Assembly: GCA_002812745.2 (NCBI GenBank)
Contig: NCSJ02000423.1
Location: forward strand, 1 to 33,670
Source: Scytalidium lignicola
Taxonomy: Eukaryota; Ascomycota; Leotiomycetes
DNA: 33,670 nt
Reading direction: 5' to 3'
The translations under genes and the position numbers were made by a program. The notes under the pieces were generated by a model. The model saw only the letters and a list, made by a program, of their open reading frames with translations. It did no database searches and was not told the origin of the DNA. The first letter of the stretch is position 1, and the number at the start of each line of letters is the position of its first letter. This document shows positions 29,600 through 33,670 of the stretch, in pieces.

Positions 29600-31703
29600 C
29601 TATAACTTGGCCTTTGGTGCCTCCAGAGTGGGCATAAGCAGGTCACGGATATCCCCAGCAGCTTCATTGAGGAAGAAGCTCATCCTCTCACTACCCATAC
29701 CCTTCGAAACAACATTGAAGTTAATGCTGCATTTTAATATTAGCTTAAAGAGTTCCACATATGGAATATCTAGTCGTTAGAGTAGAAACTTACCTGTTCT
29801 CATTGATCATATATGCAATGCCAAAACCATCATCCACGACTTGACTCCATCCGTAACCATTGAAGTATTCAGAACTTAACTGGGAGGTCGAGAGGAACCA
29901 ATGGCAAGAGTAGGCGTATGTTGGGTCCTTGAAGAGTGCTGGGACTTCTTCACCAGGTTGAATCAGCTTCTTCAGGCCAAACAGATGTCTGTCCACGCCT
30001 TTTCCATCTGAGGCAGCACCGATGTATGCGATGTGTGCGTTGGTAGCTTTTCGGAAAAGATCAACGATGGTCTTGGGATCCGCATCAGGATCAGCCATGG
30101 CATTACAGAATGCCACTGATTCGTCGGATACAGAGCGGCAGGTCTCTGTTCGTCCCTGCTGGAAACGACGTGTTGCAGCAGATTCGTAGGTTGGGCGGTT
30201 CTTTCCAAACATCTTGTGGTATGCCAGCTGGATGATCATCTGGACATAGGCATCAGGCGAGCACTTGAACTTCTTGATAAGGCCCTTGCCGTAACCTTGA
30301 TAGGCTTGCACACGGAGCTCATGAGCCCCAATGAGTTCTACGAAGTCCTTTGTGGCGCGGTTGATTTCTTGTTGGACTTCCTTGGTAATATGGAATTTAA
30401 CAACCGTTGGCTCTGGAAGGTTGGAGCGGATAGAGGGGTCCGAGAAGTCGATCTTGTTACCGAAAATGAGGTTGTTGATGTAGTCATTCAGCCGGTGAGT
30501 TGGTGTGCCGTCCATCATTGAGTGCTCGCCCATGAAGCCAGACGTTCCATTCTCATTTACAATGAACTGCAGAGGCTTGTCGTACCATCTATTTTCCCCA
30601 TCGCCATGCCAGTATTGGTGCGCTCGTTCCTCAAGTGTGACTGGCGAAGCATCATCCAGGCAGACCACAAAAGACGATGATTCAATCTCTTTGAGAGTCT
30701 TAGCATTGGAAGGATGCGCTTTTAACAGTATTTCTCGGGCATCGGTCCAGATATCACGGTTTTCAGAGGTGAGTGCTCCCACAGGTTGCACTCTTTCTGC
30801 TTTCTGGTAGACCTGCTTGAACTGTTGCTCCAATTCAGAGGTATTTAGCTGCTTGCCATCAATCTCATACACAACCTTGAAGAACTGGTTTTTGCGAATC
30901 ACAATGATGTGTTTGTTTTCGGCTGCTGGGTACTTCACCGGGTGGTCTGCTGGTTTAGCCGGTACTCGGCATGCATTGAACATCCATTGGTAGCTTTCCA
31001 TGGATATTGGGAGCTTTTTCATATACTCGGGTTCTAAAGTACCTGCATCAACCTGTTTCTTGAACTCCAGGATAGCACTGGATAATGCAGCCGCACGCTT
31101 AGAGGGATCCCGACGCTTTCGGTCATCTCTGTGAGAATAGAAGTAGCTAACGTATGGCACTACGGGATCACGGTAGGCGAGGTACGCTGCATCATTCCAC
31201 CATTCGTAGATCCAATTCTTGTTTTTGGGGTCTGCTTGCCGGGCAAGCAACCTCTCCTGGAGCTTGGGACCAAAGCTTCCGGGCTTAAGGAAGTCGGTAA
31301 CTGCTTGTTTTGTGTTCTCAAACTCTGAAGATGTGAGCAGCGGGTGGACTGACTTCAGATACCTCGCTGCGGTTTCTTCCAGAGTTGGCACGGGAAGCTT
31401 GGGGAGAGAGTCTTCAAATCGTAGCATAGGGCCTTTGGAAAGATCCTCCTTGTAGCCTGTAGACTTGAAATCAGCGCACGCAGAAATGCGGGGCAGATTC
31501 CTCAAACATACCTGCTGGCAACGCCGAGCTGTTGCTCCTTTTGTTTATCGGAGCCATTCCCACGGTCTGCAATTACCAGTCAGTCACAAGCTCGGATCAC
31601 TAGAAAACATGAGAATTGCGCGTACTCTTGGAAGTCGAGATGAGGTGAAACTGCTCCTAAGCACCGAGGTCTGCGTGCGTCCCTTTGCGAGCACTTTCAA
31701 CAT
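29600..31703 (-). CDS. CAT2: Carnitine O-acetyltransferase, with mitochondrial presequence and peroxisomal AKL tail
   Basis: Transfers acetyl groups between CoA and carnitine so they can cross organelle membranes; needed for growth on fatty acids and acetate. Exons 31703-31626, 31566-31512, 31456-29794 and 29726-29600 join in phase to 640 residues. The first exon gives MLKVLAKGRTQTSVLRSSFT then SSRLPR, a typical mitochondrial presequence. An in-frame ATG at 31557-31555 (MAPINKR) in exon 2 could start a form lacking it. The catalytic His356 lies in GEHSMMDGTP, the choline/carnitine acyltransferase signature. Other family blocks are PMLRFEDSLPKLPVPTLEET, NDAAYLAYRDPVVPYVSYF and the STSQLSSEYFNGYGW block, followed by GFGIAYMINE. 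The protein ends AKL, a peroxisomal PTS1. Dual targeting from alternative starts is known for fungal Cat2/AcuJ. The gene is convergent with uS4m. Confidence 0.96.
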
Positions 31704-32435
31704 CCCAACGTCGTATGGAGGAAATAAGGAAGAGGAGAAGAAAAGTCAAAGGGTTGTAGGAAATTCTCGAAAAGAAACCACTGGGTGGAGATTATCTACT
31801 ACAGTCCTTCCTGTGTCTGGTTGGCCAGGGCAGTGTAGAGAGAGAGCATCGGCAAAAGGTTACTGAATCCGCGCTTGACCGAGCAACGAGCCGAGGTACA
31901 AGGCTCGTGGGAAGAACAGGGCAATTTACGCCCGTACAAGACCGCTCCACGGACTCTCCACAGCCACCCCACGTCACTGGTCTCTCCCTCTCTTGTGGCA
32001 AAAGACTATGATGGACTTGAGGCCTTTCGGCATAAAGGAGCCACGACCCTCGGAAGTTCGGATCCAGTTTTATTGTCCTGTGTTCTCTAGCATTATTCTA
32101 AGCTGCCAAGATCGTACTACATTTCTGTTCCAACACGCATCTTTTGTGTTTCTGTATGTACAGTACGTACACTCTTCAAGCCTGATATTTCAGGCTTGCA
32201 GTGGTCAGGCGCATATGGTCTAGCATGTGATTGCAAGAGACCACGATGTGGAGCATGATGCAAGTGAGTTATGCAGAGGCAAAATTTCTCAAAACGCATC
32301 TACAGTACGTAAGTACTTGTGCGCGCTCACTTTTGTGAGAGTTATTTTGAGGCTTAGTGAACAATTCGGTTCGTAGTATTTACTTATTTATTTATTCATT
32401 CATACGGACGTACACGAGTCAGTTCTCAAGGAATA
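31704..32435. other. Intergenic region between carnitine acetyltransferase and EAF7
   Basis: About 730 bp with no supported gene. It holds the promoter of the carnitine acetyltransferase gene and the 3' flank of EAF7. A small hairpin (CAAGCCTGA / TCAGGCTTG, loop TATT) is at 32177-32198. TACAGTACGTA occurs at about 32159 and at 32301. Near 32382-32400 there is a TTTATT run. Confidence 0.45.
32177..32198. repeat. Small perfect 9-bp hairpin in the CAT2-EAF7 gap
   Basis: Left arm 32177-32185 (CAAGCCTGA) and right arm 32190-32198 (TCAGGCTTG) are exact reverse complements around a 4-nt TATT loop. It sits in the 3' flank of EAF7, about 240 bp from its stop. It could be a fortuitous stem. Confidence 0.5.
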
Positions 32436-33346
32436 TTATCTTTTCCGCTTGCTTTTCCTCGTGGAACTTTGAACCTTGTTTGCAGCACCTCCTCTACCTC
32501 TACCACTAGACCTCGAGGCCCTTGGAGAAGGCGTACCATCTTCTTCCTCAGCCTCTTCCTCCTCCTCGTCACCGTCGTCTTCCTCGTCCTCGTCAACTGT
32601 CGTGTCTTTGCTCGGCTGTCTCGAGCTAGGTTCCACCTTTGTCCTTCCCGAGGATCTGTTTCCTCCTCTTCCCGATCGGCTTATCCTTGGTTGCGGAGAG
32701 CGCGCCGGTGAGGTCTTGGTTTCATCTGTGTCGTCTACAGTACTAGCACGAGGTTTGCTGGCCGTATCCCCCTTCTTCCTTTTTCTGCCAGCTTGTGGAG
32801 ACGGTGATCTATTCAGTTGTGGCGGTGATGATCGGGCTTCACTTGCTCTTGTCTTGCCTCTATTCCACATCAAATCTTCGAAATCGGCTTCAGGAAGCTT
32901 GAATTCCAGGAACTTCTGCTCAACATCATCCTCGTAATCAAATGAATTTTCCCGTTCATCAATTATCGGAAGATTGTAGAGTGTTCCTAGCTTCTCCCAA
33001 ATTCCAGGTATGCGTGTATGTTCATGAACTTCTGGGTTATAGCCATGGTTTCGAAGATATTCGGAGATCGCAATTACACGGAAATGCTTGTGCATGCCTA
33101 GTAAAGAATAAGCTTCAATTGTGCTAGGCGTCAAAACCATAGAGCCTAAAACTTACCGGCCGGCTTCCATTTAATAATCCCCTTGAAGAGCGATGTCTCT
33201 TGCTCATCCGTCCATGGATCTTTCAAAATATCGTAGGCAGGTTTGTTTGATTCCTCTGGGGCAGGGTCGATATCCATCGCATCTTCATCCACTGTTGGCG
33301 TCGACGGAGCTTGCGCCGCGCCCTTGGTTTTCTTTCGAGGAGGCAT
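32436..33346 (-). CDS. EAF7: NuA4 histone acetyltransferase subunit Eaf7 (MRGBP/CT20 family)
   Basis: Eaf7 belongs to the NuA4 (and TINTIN) complex that acetylates H4/H2A in chromatin. Exons 33346-33157 and 33097-32436 join in phase to 283 residues across a 59-nt intron. The N-terminus is basic and acidic (MPPRKKTKG, then [13 protein letters not shown]). The conserved domain is about 37-140: [73 protein letters not shown] then FEDLMWNRG. The remainder is a disordered Ser/Pro/Arg tail with an acidic run ([10 protein letters not shown]) and a C-terminal basic KSKRKR. The symbol follows yeast; the domain match is clear and the length is somewhat longer than the yeast subunit because of the tail. 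Confidence 0.93.
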
Positions 33347-33670
33347 ACTGTATTAGTTGAAAGGCTGTAGCAAGATCAATTGGTAGCGTAACTTGATCAG
33401 GGCAAAAGAACGAACATGTGATGGATATGGAATTTCAGGTACGCGCGCTAGCGACGGGAGCGGCCTTGCTTCCGCATCAATATAATCGTCGGGCCTCAGG
33501 CACACGCATTGCCCGACAAAACTCACATTCGCTCGTAGTCGGTGGAAGCGAGTGTGGCAGGTAAGCGAGTGTGGCAGCTTCTTATTTTTGTATGGTAAAC
33601 GCACACAAATTAAATACTAATTACCATAACCTATAATATCCTCCTTCACTGGATTCATCGGAATCTAATG
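33347..33670. other. Right-edge intergenic region with a 17-bp tandem repeat
   Basis: About 320 bp upstream of EAF7 to the window edge. It contains the EAF7 promoter and a duplicated AAGCGAGTGTGGCAG at 33546-33579. No gene is supported. Confidence 0.45.
33546..33579 (+). repeat. 17-bp tandem duplication upstream of EAF7
   Basis: AAGCGAGTGTGGCAGGT (33546-33562) is followed directly by AAGCGAGTGTGGCAGCT (33563-33579), differing at one base. It lies 200-235 bp upstream of the EAF7 ATG. Confidence 0.8.

Overview
This is nuclear DNA from a filamentous ascomycete (Pezizomycotina). Genes carry short spliceosomal introns (51-108 nt, GTRNGT donors, CTRAC-like branch sites, one 327-nt exception). The products are typically fungal: the complex I small subunit, NuA4 Eaf7, the Mak32-type PfkB protein, Srv2/CAP with a polyproline linker, and a dual-targeted carnitine acetyltransferase. 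The protein sequences have a Leotiomycete (Helotiales) flavour, but that is only an impression. Six isolated Ns sit beside homopolymers, which suggests a draft assembly with homopolymer errors; two genes carry one-base frame problems that fit this.

Layout. 1-3150: LSM4 (minus, cut by the left edge) and, divergently, an uncharacterised His-rich single-pass membrane protein. 3151-7925: a gene-poor, partly AT-rich stretch with one intronless GT1-type glycosyltransferase, decayed repeats, a perfect 18-bp inverted repeat and ORF relics; this is the most accessory-looking part. 7926-16106: a membrane-anchored, probably mitochondrial cPLA2-type phospholipase, a long regulatory gap, a cyclin-box protein and a PTEN/Tep1-like phosphatase. 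16107-19401: MCM3 behind two perfect MluI cell-cycle boxes. 19612-23401: a Mak32-type PfkB protein (minus) divergent from adenylyl cyclase-associated protein (plus). 23656-31703: a mitochondrial neighbourhood with a small complex I-like membrane subunit (minus) divergent from ribosomal protein mL44 (plus), La protein (minus) divergent from ribosomal protein uS4m (plus), and carnitine acetyltransferase (minus). 32436-33346: NuA4 subunit Eaf7 (minus), then intergenic DNA to the edge.

Most genes are housekeeping genes: RNA metabolism (LSM4, La), replication and cell cycle (MCM3, cyclin), lipid and phosphoinositide metabolism (phospholipase, PTEN-like), actin/cAMP signalling (CAP), mitochondrial translation and respiration, and acetyl-unit transport. 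Exon structures were rebuilt by hand from splice signals, reading phase and family conservation. I saw no tRNA, rRNA, CRISPR array or intact transposon. No clearly new multi-gene system is visible. The best leads are the His-rich membrane protein, the Asn-for-Asp change in the PfkB protein, the start-codon-only exons, the 8-bp-period GTACC arrays and the glycosyltransferase island.
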